Below, one piece after another: positions 45,961-54,447 of a DNA stretch of 64,000 nucleotides. The first letter of the stretch is position 1. The number at the start of each line of letters is the position of its first letter. The position numbers and the translations under genes were made by a program. The notes under the pieces are model-generated. The model saw nothing but the letters and a program-made list of their open reading frames with translations, ran no database searches and was not told where the DNA came from. This DNA comes from Herbaspirillum robiniae (GTDB lineage: Bacteria; Pseudomonadota; Gammaproteobacteria; Burkholderiales; Burkholderiaceae_D). The stretch lies in assembly GCF_002213415.1 (NCBI RefSeq), contig NZ_NJGU01000016.1, forward strand, positions 1 to 64,000. Reading direction: 5' to 3'.

Positions 45961-47019
45961 TCAGAAGCGATGGCGGATGCCCATGCGCACCGCGGACTGG
46001 TTGCCGGTGGCCGACTGGATGCCGCCGCCGAACACCGGATAGGCGTTGTAGCCCTTGTCGCGGTCATACACCGCGCCCACGTACAGGTCGGTGCGCTTGG
46101 AGATCTTGTAGTCGGCCATCGCAATGAGCGCCTGGGCATTGCCCACGCCCTGGTTGCGGCTCTGGAATTGATAGGCCGCCGACAGGTCCCACAGCGGGGT
46201 CAGCGCATACACGGTGCCCAGTTCATAGGTGGTGGCCTTGGCGCTGGTGTTGGTGTTCTTCACCTGGGTCGCCACGCCAAAGGGCTTGAACGCGCCCAGC
46301 TGGTAGGTCGCGCCGATGCCGTACATGCGGGTCGAGTAGCTGCCGGTGGAGTCCTTGATGTCGGTGTAGGACAGCGCGCTGCTGAAGGCGCCGTTGTCGT
46401 ACTGGCCGGTGGCGCTGGTGGTGCGGCCGGCCGAGTTGTTGCCGGCCACTTCGCCGAAGCCGTACATCAGGCCGAAGCTGAAGCCGCCCATCTTGGCGCT
46501 GTTGTACTTGACCGAGTTGTTGGTGCGGTCGCCGGCGTAGATGTGGTTGTTCAGCGCGGTGCCGTGCGCGGCGTCGGCATGCAGGCCCCAGGCGAAGGAA
46601 CCGGCCGGCGACAGCGCGCCCATGGCGTACTGGCCGCCGAGGTTGGCCATGAAGTCGTACTGGCGACCCACGCTGACCGAGCCCCACTGCTTGCTGCCGA
46701 TGCCCACGAAGGACTGGCGGCCGAAGATCAGGCCGCCCTGGCCCAGGCTGCCGTCGTCGGCGCCGAAGCCGGTTTCCAGCGTGAAGAAGGCGTTCAGGCC
46801 GCCGCCCAGGTCTTCGGTGCCCTTGAAGCCGATGCGGCTGCCCTGGGCGATGCCGCTGTCCATGCGCAGCAGCGAAGCGCCGCCGCCGCCGGTCTTGGGC
46901 GCGCTGGAGTAATAGGTCAGGCCGAGGTCGATCAGGCCATAGATGGTGACGCTGCTCTGCGCATGCGCCATCCCGGTACCTGCCGCGAGCATCGCGGCGA
47001 CCAGCAGTTTCTTCTTCAT
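45961..47019 (-). CDS. Outer-membrane porin, Burkholderiales type
   Basis: A 352-residue general porin (Porin_4 group). The signal peptide is 1-20 (AHA cleavage). The mature chain begins QSSVTIYGLIDLGLTYYSS, a hallmark first strand, and contains SRIGFKGTEDLGGGLNAFFTLE and GRQSFVGIGSKQWGSVSVGRQYDF. It ends in MGIRHRF, with the terminal Phe needed for barrel assembly. The start follows GGGAG. A motif identical to that in the LysR-amidase intergenic region lies upstream (47162-47175), so it is likely co-regulated with the aromatic block and may admit its substrate. Confidence 0.93.
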   Translation of the reverse strand: MKKKLLVAAMLAAGTGMAHAQSSVTIYGLIDLGLTYYSSAPKTGGGGASLLRMDSGIAQGSRIGFKGTEDLGGGLNAFFTLETGFGADDGSLGQGGLIFGRQSFVGIGSKQWGSVSVGRQYDFMANLGGQYAMGALSPAGSFAWGLHADAAHGTALNNHIYAGDRTNNSVKYNSAKMGGFSFGLMYGFGEVAGNNSAGRTTSATGQYDNGAFSSALSYTDIKDSTGSYSTRMYGIGATYQLGAFKPFGVATQVKNTNTSAKATTYELGTVYALTPLWDLSAAYQFQSRNQGVGNAQALIAMADYKISKRTDLYVGAVYDRDKGYNAYPVFGGGIQSATGNQSAVRMGIRHRF

Positions 47020-47343
47020 GTAATGGAGCTCCCTGTAGTGTTGCGTAGTGAATGTCTGCACAGCCGTGCACGACACGTGGCGACACAACGTGCCGCGCCG
47101 ACGTGCAAGCGCAGACCACGACAACGTCATGCAGGGCCATGTTAGGGACGGGGTTTGAGGCAGATCAAATTGATGCCTTCGATTGCCGGGATAAGTACGG
47201 CCGATGGCGGCGGCGGCGCGCGCTCGCATTCTCGAATTCGGTGCAGAAACGGATGCGCGGCATGGCGCCAGGGGCGCAACGGCACCACGCAAGTGCGCGG
47301 CGTCACCAATCCGGCGCGTGCGGCATGGGGGCTAAAGGTATCT
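47020..47343. other. Porin promoter region
   Basis: About 324 bp between porin and sensor-kinase genes. It contains the AGATCAAATTGATG motif, 143-156 bp upstream of the porin start. Near the kinase stop, GCTAAAG and CTTTAGC pair around a 4-nt loop but lack a T-run. No coding region was supported. Confidence 0.5.
47162..47175. promoter_or_regulatory. Second AGATCAAATTGATG motif, upstream of porin
   Basis: Identical over 14 bases to the motif at 44821-44834 between the LysR and amidase genes. It lies about 150 bp before the porin start. The shared palindrome suggests one regulator, most likely the LysR protein, for both promoters. Confidence 0.6.
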
Positions 47344-48861
47344 TTAGCTGTCGCATTTCACCAACGGCAGCGCGAAGCAAAAACAGGCGCCGCGCGGCGT
47401 ATTCGGCTGCGCCCAGATATCGCCGCGGTGGCGCGAGACGATGTTCTTGCACAGCGCCAGGCCGATGCCGTTGCCGCTGACCTTGGAGGAGAAAAAGCCG
47501 TCGAACAGCCGTTCACGCTGGCCGGCCTCGATGCCGCCGCCTTCGTCGGCCACGCGCAGCAGCGCGGTGGCGCCGGCGCGTTCGACGGCGATGCGCACGC
47601 GCCGGCGTTCCGGCTCGAACGCGCTCATCTCTTCGATCGCGTTGAAGGCGAGGTTGAGGATCACCTGGCCGATCAGCACCTTCTCGCAGCTCACCGCCAG
47701 CGGCTCGCCGCCGGCGTCGATCTCCAGCCGCACGCGACCCTCGGCGGCCTTGAGCTCGATGAACCAGCGCACCTCGTTCAACACCTCGCCGAGCTCGATC
47801 ACCGTCTCGCTCTGCTCCAGTTTGACCACGTACTCGCGCACGCTCTTGATGATGGCCGCGGCGTGGTCGACCTGGCGCCCGGCGCTCTCCAGTCCCCACA
47901 CGATGCCGTCGGCCTGGCTCGCCTCGAGCTGCGCGCGGGCCTGCTTCATGCGCAGCACCGAGCCTTCGAGGAAATTGCGGATCGCCGCCAGCGGCTGCGA
48001 GAGCTCGTGCGCGATGGCGGTGGCCATCTCGCCCATGGCGTTGTGGCGCGCCAGGTATTCCAGCGAGGCCTGGTCGCGCCGCCGCGCCTCCTCGGCCTCG
48101 ACCTGCTCGGTGATGTCGTGGAAGTGCAGCAGGTGACCCTTGAGGTCGTTCTCGATCTCGATGTAGCGGCAGCTCGCGTGGTGCCAGCGCGCCACGCCGT
48201 CCTTGCGCACGATGCGGTAGCGGATCGGAAAGGAGATCGCGTCCGGCAGCGCCAGCGTCAGCAGTTCCAGCAGCTCCTCGCGCGACTCCGGCAGGCACAT
48301 CGCGGCGAAATTGCGCGGCGGATGCTGGCCGGGCCGCACGCCCAGCAGCTTGCGGCCGGCGTCGCTCATGTACTCGATGCCGCCGTCGGCGCGCAGCACC
48401 GCCACGCCTTCGTCGGAGTCCTGCATGAACTCCTTGAGGCGGCTCTCCAGCCGCTTCATCTCGCGCCGGATCTGCTCCTCGCGCGCGATGTCGCGGAACT
48501 GCACCATGATCACGTCGCGCTCGGACAGCTTCACCAGGGTGGCGATGGCTTCCGACAGGATCTCGTCGCCGTTCTTGGCGCGGTAGCACCATTCGACCAC
48601 GTTGCTGCCGTGCAGGACCGCCTCATGCAGCCACTTGCGGCCGATCTCGCGGCGATACTCGTGCGAGCGCCGGCTCATGTCGGGCGCCTTCAGCGGCAGC
48701 AGCTCCTCCAGCGTGAACCCCAGCACCTTGCAGGCCGAAGGATTGGCCCAGAGGATGGACTTGGTCTGGGCGTCGTGCAGGATGATGCACATCGGCAGCG
48801 CTTCCATCATGCGGCGGAAGTCTTCCATTTCGAAGCGGATGGCGTCGTCCGGGGCAGCCAT
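47344..48861 (-). CDS. Two-PAS sensor histidine kinase, FixL-like group
   Basis: A 505-residue soluble kinase. Two PAS domains (about 10-130 and 145-255) precede a HisKA-type dimerisation domain with phosphoacceptor His285 in AIAHELSQPLAAIRNFLEG, then the ATPase part: N-box NLAFNAIEEM, G1 DEGGGI, G2 GNGIGLALCKNIV. It has no membrane segment, and no haem-binding PAS residue is evident. The kinase sequence suits FixJ/TodT-type regulators such as that at 37759, its likely partner at a distance. An upstream GTG at 48876 overlaps a perfect palindrome and is less likely the start. Confidence 0.88.
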   Translation of the reverse strand: MAAPDDAIRFEMEDFRRMMEALPMCIILHDAQTKSILWANPSACKVLGFTLEELLPLKAPDMSRRSHEYRREIGRKWLHEAVLHGSNVVEWCYRAKNGDEILSEAIATLVKLSERDVIMVQFRDIAREEQIRREMKRLESRLKEFMQDSDEGVAVLRADGGIEYMSDAGRKLLGVRPGQHPPRNFAAMCLPESREELLELLTLALPDAISFPIRYRIVRKDGVARWHHASCRYIEIENDLKGHLLHFHDITEQVEAEEARRRDQASLEYLARHNAMGEMATAIAHELSQPLAAIRNFLEGSVLRMKQARAQLEASQADGIVWGLESAGRQVDHAAAIIKSVREYVVKLEQSETVIELGEVLNEVRWFIELKAAEGRVRLEIDAGGEPLAVSCEKVLIGQVILNLAFNAIEEMSAFEPERRRVRIAVERAGATALLRVADEGGGIEAGQRERLFDGFFSSKVSGNGIGLALCKNIVSRHRGDIWAQPNTPRGACFCFALPLVKCDS

Positions 48862-48870
48862 GGTGAGGAT

Positions 48871-48903
48871 ATTCACATGTGAATTTATAGAAATATCTCT
48901 ATA
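48871..48903. promoter_or_regulatory. Two adjacent palindromes at the kinase promoter
   Basis: ATTCACATGTGAAT (48871-48884) is a perfect 14-bp palindrome. Two bases further, TATAGA (48886-48891) and TCTATA (48898-48903) form a second inverted repeat. Both lie in the AT-rich region just upstream of the kinase start and about 95-125 bp before the divergent MCP gene. Confidence 0.5.
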
Positions 48904-48996
48904 AGCAAGGACTATGCGCGGCGCCCGGCGGCGCTGGCCTTGAAGCCATCATCTCCGGTTTGTACGGTGGAATCACATCAACGCCAAGGAGCCGCC

Positions 48997-50634
48997 ATGA
49001 AACTCGCCGCCATGAAAGTCGCCACGCGGCTCAACATCGTCTTCGGCATGCTGCAGATCATCCTGGCCACCGTGATCGGCGTGGCGATCTGGCGCATGGC
49101 GCAGATCAACGAGCACATGACCTCGATCACCGATATCAACAACGTCGAAGTCCGCCATGTCAACGCGATGCGCTCGGCCGTGTTCGAGCAGTCGATGACG
49201 GTGCGCAACCTGGCGCTGACCCAGGATCCCGCGGACGCGGCGCGCGAGGCCGGCCGGTTGCGCCAGCAGGTCGCCGCCTACGATCATGCCGAGGCGGCGC
49301 TGGGCCGGATGTTTGCCGACATCGCCGAAACCACCGACCATGAGCGCCAGGCCATGCAGCTCATCGCGCAGCAGGCCTCACGCGCGCGCCCCCTGCTGGA
49401 GCGCGCCGCCGCTTCCGGCCAGGCCGGCGATATCGCCGGCGTACGCGCCTTGCTTGGCGGCGAGATGGTCGCCCTGCAGGCGCAGCGCCGCGAGACGCTG
49501 GCCGCCCTGGCGCGCTTCGAGGACGAGCTCAATGCGCGCATGCAGACCGAGGCCGCCGGCGCCTACCGCATGGCCTTCCTCAATATCGTCGCGCTCGGCG
49601 TGGCGGCCCTGGTGCTGGGCCTGCTGGGCACCTGGCGCGTCACTCGCAGCCTGCTCGACGAGCTGGGCGGAGAGCCTTCCTATGCGGCGGCGCTGGCGCG
49701 CTCGATTGCCGCCGGGGACCTGACGCGCCGCATCCATACCCGCGAGAGCGACCGCCTCAGCCTGCTGGCTGCGATGCGCACGATGAACGAGAGCCTGCAA
49801 GGCATCGTCTCGCGCGTGCGATGCGGCGCGCACAGCATCAGCACCGCCAGCGAGCAGATCGCCACCGGCAACATCGACCTGTCGGAGCGCACCGAGCGCC
49901 AGGCGGGTTCCCTGCAGCAGACCGCATCGGCCATGGAGCAGCTGACCTCCATCGTGCAGCAGAACCAGCGCAGCGCCGAGCAATGCAACGAACTGGCGGC
50001 CGAAACGGCGCGCGCCGCCGCTGACGGTCGCGCGCTGATCAGGGAGCTGATTGCGACCATGCGCGCCATCGATGCCAGTTCGTCCCGGGTGGTCGAGATC
50101 ATCGAGGTGATCGACGGCATCGCCTTCCAGACCAATATCCTGGCGCTGAACGCGGCGGTCGAGGCGGCGCGCGCCGGCGAAAGCGGACTGGGTTTTGCGG
50201 TCGTGGCCAGCGAGGTGCGCGCGCTGGCGCAGCGCGCGGCCACCGCGGCGGCGGAAATCAAGGTGCTGATCGGCGACGCCGCCTGCGCGGTCAATGCCGG
50301 CACGCGCCAGGTGGCCGATGCCGGCGGCGCCATCGACGGCATCGCGGAGCGCGTAGAGCGGGTGGTCGGCGTGATGGCCGACATCACCGGCGCCGGGCGC
50401 GAGCAGGCCCAAGGCATCGAAGAGATCAACAAGGCCATCGTGCTGATGGACGGCGTCACCCAGCAGAACGCCGCGCTGGTCGAGCAGGCCGCGGGCGCCG
50501 CCCAGGCCCTGCTGGACCAGGCGCGCGAGCTGACCGACATGGTCGACGTCTTTACGCTCGAAGAGTCGCCCGCGCCGGCGGCGAGGATGCCGGCACGGCC
50601 CGCCGCGCCGCCGGCGGAGATACTGATCAACTGA
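48997..50634 (+). CDS. Methyl-accepting chemotaxis protein with variant tip
   Basis: A 545-residue chemoreceptor: TM1 about 14-33, helical periplasmic domain of about 160 residues, TM2 about 192-214, then HAMP and signalling coiled coil. Tip: [14 protein letters not shown] is consensus, but the next turn is [15 protein letters not shown], where nearly all receptors, including the two others here, have GEQGRGF. The Arg equals a trimer-contact residue of E. coli Tsr (R388). It lies between a sensor kinase and the IacA-like gene, so it may sense the locus substrate or its product. The ATG follows AAGGAGCC. Confidence 0.9.
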   Translation: MKLAAMKVATRLNIVFGMLQIILATVIGVAIWRMAQINEHMTSITDINNVEVRHVNAMRSAVFEQSMTVRNLALTQDPADAAREAGRLRQQVAAYDHAEAALGRMFADIAETTDHERQAMQLIAQQASRARPLLERAAASGQAGDIAGVRALLGGEMVALQAQRRETLAALARFEDELNARMQTEAAGAYRMAFLNIVALGVAALVLGLLGTWRVTRSLLDELGGEPSYAAALARSIAAGDLTRRIHTRESDRLSLLAAMRTMNESLQGIVSRVRCGAHSISTASEQIATGNIDLSERTERQAGSLQQTASAMEQLTSIVQQNQRSAEQCNELAAETARAAADGRALIRELIATMRAIDASSSRVVEIIEVIDGIAFQTNILALNAAVEAARAGESGLGFAVVASEVRALAQRAATAAAEIKVLIGDAACAVNAGTRQVADAGGAIDGIAERVERVVGVMADITGAGREQAQGIEEINKAIVLMDGVTQQNAALVEQAAGAAQALLDQARELTDMVDVFTLEESPAPAARMPARPAAPPAEILIN

Positions 50635-50642
50635 CGTCGCCC

Positions 50643-50655
50643 GCCTAGGGGTTTT
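50643..50655. promoter_or_regulatory. Diverged half of the 38572 palindrome before the IacA-like gene
   Basis: GCCTAGGGGTTTTC resembles the left half and spacer of the perfect palindrome at 38572 (GCCTAGGTATTTC). It lies about 115 bp upstream of the IacA-like gene. It suggests the same regulator may act at both promoters, though the right half is poorly kept. Confidence 0.35.
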
Positions 50656-50769
50656 CTTTATGCGCCTCCCGCCTATCCCCTAAAAATCCCCCGGCCGTCC
50701 CGATTGAACCGGGAAAGCGCGCTCCCTACACTCGTTTCCAGATGTGCAGCACGCAACCTGGAGAACGAG

Positions 50770-51939
50770 ATGTCCGTAATGGAAGCACCGGAAGCACCGG
50801 CCGCATGGGTGGCCGGGGAAGAAGACGCGATGGCGCAGTTGTTTGCCGAGATCCGCGCGCGCCGCGACGAGTTCGGCCGCCAGCGCTTCGTCCCCAAGGA
50901 GTTCATCGCGCAGCTCAAGAAGCTGGGCGTCTATCGCGCCGCCACGCCGAAATGCTTCGGCGGCACCGGCCTGGCGCCGGCCGACTTCCTCCGGCTGGTC
51001 GAGAAGATCTCCGAAGCCGACGGCTCGGTGGGCTGGGTCGCCAGCTTCGGTTCGGCCTCGGTCTACCTGGCGGCGCTGCCGAAGGAGACCCAGGCCAGGC
51101 TTTACGCCGGTTCGCCCGACCTCACCTTCGCCGGCGGCCTGTTTCCGATCCAGCCGGCCACCCAGGTGGACGGCGGCTGGATGGTGGACGGCACCTGGAA
51201 GTTCGCCAGCGGCTGCAAGGGCGCCGACATGCTGGGCGTGGGCATAGGCGCGGCGGTGCCGGGCCAGCCGGGCGCCAAGCCGCGCACCGCGGTGCTGCCG
51301 CCGGAGCAGGTCGAGATCGTCGACAACTGGGACGTGATGGGCCTGGCCGGCACCGGCAGCCACGACCTCAAGGTGACGCAGCAGTTCGTGCCGGATGAGT
51401 GGACCTTCATCCGCGGCGGCGTGCCCACCATCGACGAGCCGCTCTACCGCTATCCCACCATCGCCTACGCCGCGCAGGTGCTGGGCGTGGTCAACCTCGG
51501 CATCGCGCGCGCCGCCATCGACGAGATCAACCGCATGTCGGGCGGCCGCGTGGCCATCACCGGCGCGCCCAAGCTGGCCGACCGCTCCTATGTGCGCATC
51601 GAGGTGGCCAAGGCCGAAGCCATGCTGCGCTCGGCGCGCGCCTTCCTGTACGACGCCACCGGCGAAGTCTGGCACACCATCCTGGCCGGCGATCCGGTCA
51701 CGCCGGAGCAGGTCAGCCTGCTGCGCCTGACGGCGGTGGAGATCGCCCGCGCCGGCAATGAGGTGGTGCAGAACATGTTCGGCCTGGCCGGCACCACCGC
51801 CATCTACTCGCACCACCCGCTGCAGCGCTGCCTGCGCGACGCGGCCGTGGTCAAGCAGCACGCCTTCCTCGGCGAGGGCATCTACGACGGCGCCGGCGCC
51901 GTGACGCTGGGCGTGCCGCCCATGCCCGGATACCTGTGA
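50770..51939 (+). CDS. iacA: Acyl-CoA dehydrogenase-fold flavin monooxygenase, IacA-like
   Basis: A 389-residue two-component flavin-dependent monooxygenase of the HpaB/HsaA/acyl-CoA-dehydrogenase superfamily. The helical N-terminal domain is about 15-120, then the beta barrel with GGWMVDGTWKFASGCKGADM, where the flavin stacks. The C-terminal helical domain contains AGNEVVQNMFGLAGTTAIY and ends in a short AVTLGVPPMPGYL tail. IacA is the initial oxidase of indole-3-acetate, acting at indole C2. It needs reduced flavin, which the IacG-like reductase at 38716 could supply. It is followed by IacB- and IacE-like genes, the order that supports the name. The ATG follows TGGAGA. Confidence 0.8.
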   Translation: MSVMEAPEAPAAWVAGEEDAMAQLFAEIRARRDEFGRQRFVPKEFIAQLKKLGVYRAATPKCFGGTGLAPADFLRLVEKISEADGSVGWVASFGSASVYLAALPKETQARLYAGSPDLTFAGGLFPIQPATQVDGGWMVDGTWKFASGCKGADMLGVGIGAAVPGQPGAKPRTAVLPPEQVEIVDNWDVMGLAGTGSHDLKVTQQFVPDEWTFIRGGVPTIDEPLYRYPTIAYAAQVLGVVNLGIARAAIDEINRMSGGRVAITGAPKLADRSYVRIEVAKAEAMLRSARAFLYDATGEVWHTILAGDPVTPEQVSLLRLTAVEIARAGNEVVQNMFGLAGTTAIYSHHPLQRCLRDAAVVKQHAFLGEGIYDGAGAVTLGVPPMPGYL

Positions 51940-51968
51940 CGCACAACGCATTCAAGACGGAGAACAGC

Positions 51969-52334
51969 ATGACCCCAACCACTGAAAAAGAACCGCTGCG
52001 CGTGCTGTTTTGCGTCGGCGTCACGCAAAACTTCTTCGACCTGCCGGCCACCGAGACCGGCCCGGTGTGGAAGGCCTACGGCGACATGATGAGCAACCTG
52101 GCCAGGATGGAGGGCATCAGCGTGATCGGCACCATGGACGACGACCGCCTGATGGTAGGCAAGTCCGACGACGCGCCCTGGACCTTCTACATCATGGCCG
52201 ACGTGGCCGACCTCGACACGGTGGTGGCCGCCTGCAACCTGTTTCGCACCACCATGGTCGGCGAGCATCGCCTGTGGAAGTACGGAAAGATCGAGGCGCG
52301 CGTGGGACGCGCGCTGATCATCCAGGGCGGTTGA
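51969..52334 (+). CDS. iacB: Small protein, IacB-like
   Basis: A 121-residue soluble protein between the IacA- and IacE-like genes, the position of iacB. It has no clear domain; FCVGVTQNFFDLPATETGPVW then MSNLARMEGISVIGTMDDDRLMVG suggest an alpha/beta, ferredoxin-like or dimeric-barrel fold. IacB is a small protein of unsettled role, conserved in iac clusters. It starts 29 bp after the IacA stop, with GACGGAGA as the ribosome site. Naming rests on position and size; sequence identity could not be tested here. Confidence 0.65.
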   Translation: MTPTTEKEPLRVLFCVGVTQNFFDLPATETGPVWKAYGDMMSNLARMEGISVIGTMDDDRLMVGKSDDAPWTFYIMADVADLDTVVAACNLFRTTMVGEHRLWKYGKIEARVGRALIIQGG

Positions 52335-52371
52335 GCCGCGCTCTTGCAACGATCTCAAGCGACAGGAACAC

Positions 52372-53115
52372 ATGGACAAGAAGATTGCACTGGTCACGGG
52401 CGCGGCGCGCGGGCTGGGTGAGCGCATCGCGCGCAAGATGCACGCGGCCGGATGGAAGGTGGCGCTGGCCGACGTCGACCTGGAACTGGTTTCGGCGGTG
52501 GCCGCGAGCCTCGACGCCAGCGGCGACACCGTCATGGCGCTGGCGCTGGACGTGCGCCGCAAGCCCGATTTCATCGCCGCCTGCGACGCCGTCGAGGTGC
52601 GCTGGGGCGGCGCCGCGGCGCTGGTCAACAACGCCGGCCAGTCGCGTGTGGCGGCGCTGATGGACATCACGCCCGAGGAGTTCGACGACGTCACCGCGAT
52701 CAACCTCAAAGGCACGTTTCTTGCGTGCCAGGTGTTCGGCAAGCGCTTCGCCGAACGCGGCTACGGCCGCATCGTCAACATCGCCTCGCTGGCCGGACAG
52801 AACGGCGGCACCGCCACCGGCGCGCACTATGCGGCGGCCAAGGGCGGCGTGCTGACGCTGACCAAGGTGTTCGCGCGCGAACTGGCGGCATCGGGCGTCA
52901 CCGTCAACGCGATCTCGCCGGGGCCGCTGGACCTGCCCATCGTGCGCGAGATCGTACCGGCCGACAAGCTGGCCGCGACGATCCAGAACATTCCGGTCAA
53001 GTCGCTGGGCGAACCGGACTTCATCGCCGACGCCGTGCTGCTGCTGGCCTCGCCGGAGGCGGGCGCGGCAACCGGCGCCTGCCTGGACATCAACGGCGGC
53101 CTGTTCATGCGCTGA
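52372..53115 (+). CDS. iacE: Short-chain dehydrogenase, IacE-like
   Basis: A 247-residue classical SDR. The cofactor motif TGAARGLG is at 9-16, NNAG at 87-90, and the catalytic Ser139, Tyr153 and Lys157 are all present. The tail DINGGLFMR is typical of FabG-like enzymes. In iac pathways the SDR acts with IacA in making dioxindole-acetate. It starts 37 bp after the IacB-like gene. The following ABC binding-protein gene starts 73 bp later, so one long transcript is plausible. Confidence 0.82.
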   Translation: MDKKIALVTGAARGLGERIARKMHAAGWKVALADVDLELVSAVAASLDASGDTVMALALDVRRKPDFIAACDAVEVRWGGAAALVNNAGQSRVAALMDITPEEFDDVTAINLKGTFLACQVFGKRFAERGYGRIVNIASLAGQNGGTATGAHYAAAKGGVLTLTKVFARELAASGVTVNAISPGPLDLPIVREIVPADKLAATIQNIPVKSLGEPDFIADAVLLLASPEAGAATGACLDINGGLFMR

Positions 53116-53188
53116 GCATGCCGTCGACGCACGGCGGCGCCGGGGAGCAGCCGCCATCCGTTTCACTTCACCAAGGGAGAGAACCAAC

Positions 53189-54337
53189 ATGCTGCACAAA
53201 CGCCTGATTGCCGCCGCCGTCGCGCTGGCCGCTTTTTCCGCCGCTTCGGTCCATGCGCAGGTCAAGATCGGGGTCGTGACCTCGTCCACCGGCCCGGTCT
53301 CGCTGGTGGGCATCCCGCAGAAGAACACCGTGCCGCTGCTGCCGGCCAAGGCCGGCGACCTGAAGGTCGAATACATCTCGCTGGACGACGCCAGCGACCC
53401 GACCAAGTCGGTCACCGAAGTGAAGAAGCTGATCTCCGAATACAACGTCGACGCCATCATCGGCCCCTCGGGTTCGCCCAACGCCATGGGCGTGATTTCC
53501 TTCGTGGCCGAGGCCGGCGTGCCGATGCTGGCGCCGGTGGGCACCGCCGCCGTGGTGCTGCCGATGAACGAGCAGAAGAAGTGGGTCTTCAAGACTACCC
53601 AGAACGACGACCTGATCGCCAAGGCGCTGGTCGAGCAGATGGTCAGGACCAAGGTGAAGACGGTCGGCTTCATCACCATCAACGACCCCTTCGGCGAGAA
53701 CTGGAACAAGGTCTTCGGCGAGCTGGCCGGCAAGGCCGGCATCAAGATCGTCGCCAACGAGCGCTACCAGCGCACCGACACCTCGGTCACCGCGCAGACC
53801 CTGAAGATCATGGCCGCCAATCCGGACGCGGTGCTGGTGGCGGCGCCGGGCGCGGCGACCGTGCTGCCGCAGACCACGCTCTACGACCAGGGCTACAAGG
53901 GCAAGATGTACCAGACCCACGGCGCGGCGCTGCCGGCCTTCCTGCAGCTGGGCAAGAACAAGGTCGAGGGCACCATCCTGGCCGCCTCGCTGATGCTGGT
54001 GCTGCCGGAGATCTTCGACGGCAACCCGTCCAAGAAGGTCGCCACCGACTACATCGAGGCCTACAAGAAGATGTACGGCAGCGTGCCGGCCACCTTCGGC
54101 GCCAACGTGTATGACGCCGGCCTGTTGCTGCAGCAGGCCATTCCCGTCGCCGCAAAGAAGGGCAAGCCGGGCACCAAGGAGTTCCGCGCTGCGCTGCGCG
54201 ACGCGCTGGAAAACACCAAGGAGCTGGTCGCAACGCAGGGCGTCTACAACATGAGCGCGGCCGACCACAGCGGCTTCGACGAACGCGGCCGTGAACTGAT
54301 CACGGTCAAGAACGGCAACTGGACCTTGTTGAAGTAA
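53189..54337 (+). CDS. ABC binding protein, branched-chain/aromatic type
   Basis: A 382-residue Leu/Ile/Val-binding-protein-like periplasmic protein (type I fold). The signal peptide is residues 1-23 (VHA cleavage), and the mature chain starts QVKIGVVTSSTGPVSLVGIPQ, a typical opening. Many members bind aromatic acids instead of branched-chain amino acids, and the locus suggests IAA or a related acid. It heads the transporter genes; a hairpin at 54348 follows and probably tunes relative expression of the permeases. Confidence 0.88.
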   Translation: MLHKRLIAAAVALAAFSAASVHAQVKIGVVTSSTGPVSLVGIPQKNTVPLLPAKAGDLKVEYISLDDASDPTKSVTEVKKLISEYNVDAIIGPSGSPNAMGVISFVAEAGVPMLAPVGTAAVVLPMNEQKKWVFKTTQNDDLIAKALVEQMVRTKVKTVGFITINDPFGENWNKVFGELAGKAGIKIVANERYQRTDTSVTAQTLKIMAANPDAVLVAAPGAATVLPQTTLYDQGYKGKMYQTHGAALPAFLQLGKNKVEGTILAASLMLVLPEIFDGNPSKKVATDYIEAYKKMYGSVPATFGANVYDAGLLLQQAIPVAAKKGKPGTKEFRAALRDALENTKELVATQGVYNMSAADHSGFDERGRELITVKNGNWTLLK

Positions 54338-54347
54338 TCGTCCTTTC

Positions 54348-54382
54348 GCCTTCGATACGCCGCAACGCGGTATATCGAAGGC
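54348..54382 (+). promoter_or_regulatory. Hairpin between binding protein and permease genes
   Basis: GCCTTCGATACGCCGC (54348-54363) pairs at 14 of 16 positions with GCGGTATATCGAAGGC (54367-54382) around AAC, with no T-run. Its core CTTCGATACGCCGCAA also occurs, in complement, in the hairpin repeat copies, e.g. near 255-275. It may reduce read-through or protect the upstream transcript. Confidence 0.6.
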
Positions 54383-54447
54383 GCGCCGGAATCCACATCG
54401 GAATCCGCATCGGAATTTGACCCGGAATTTGCATCAGGGAAGTCGCA

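Noticed and set aside
47331-47348. Terminator of the sensor kinase (GCTAAAG/CTTTAGC)
   Set aside because: The stem is short, overlaps the stop codon and has no T-run on either strand.
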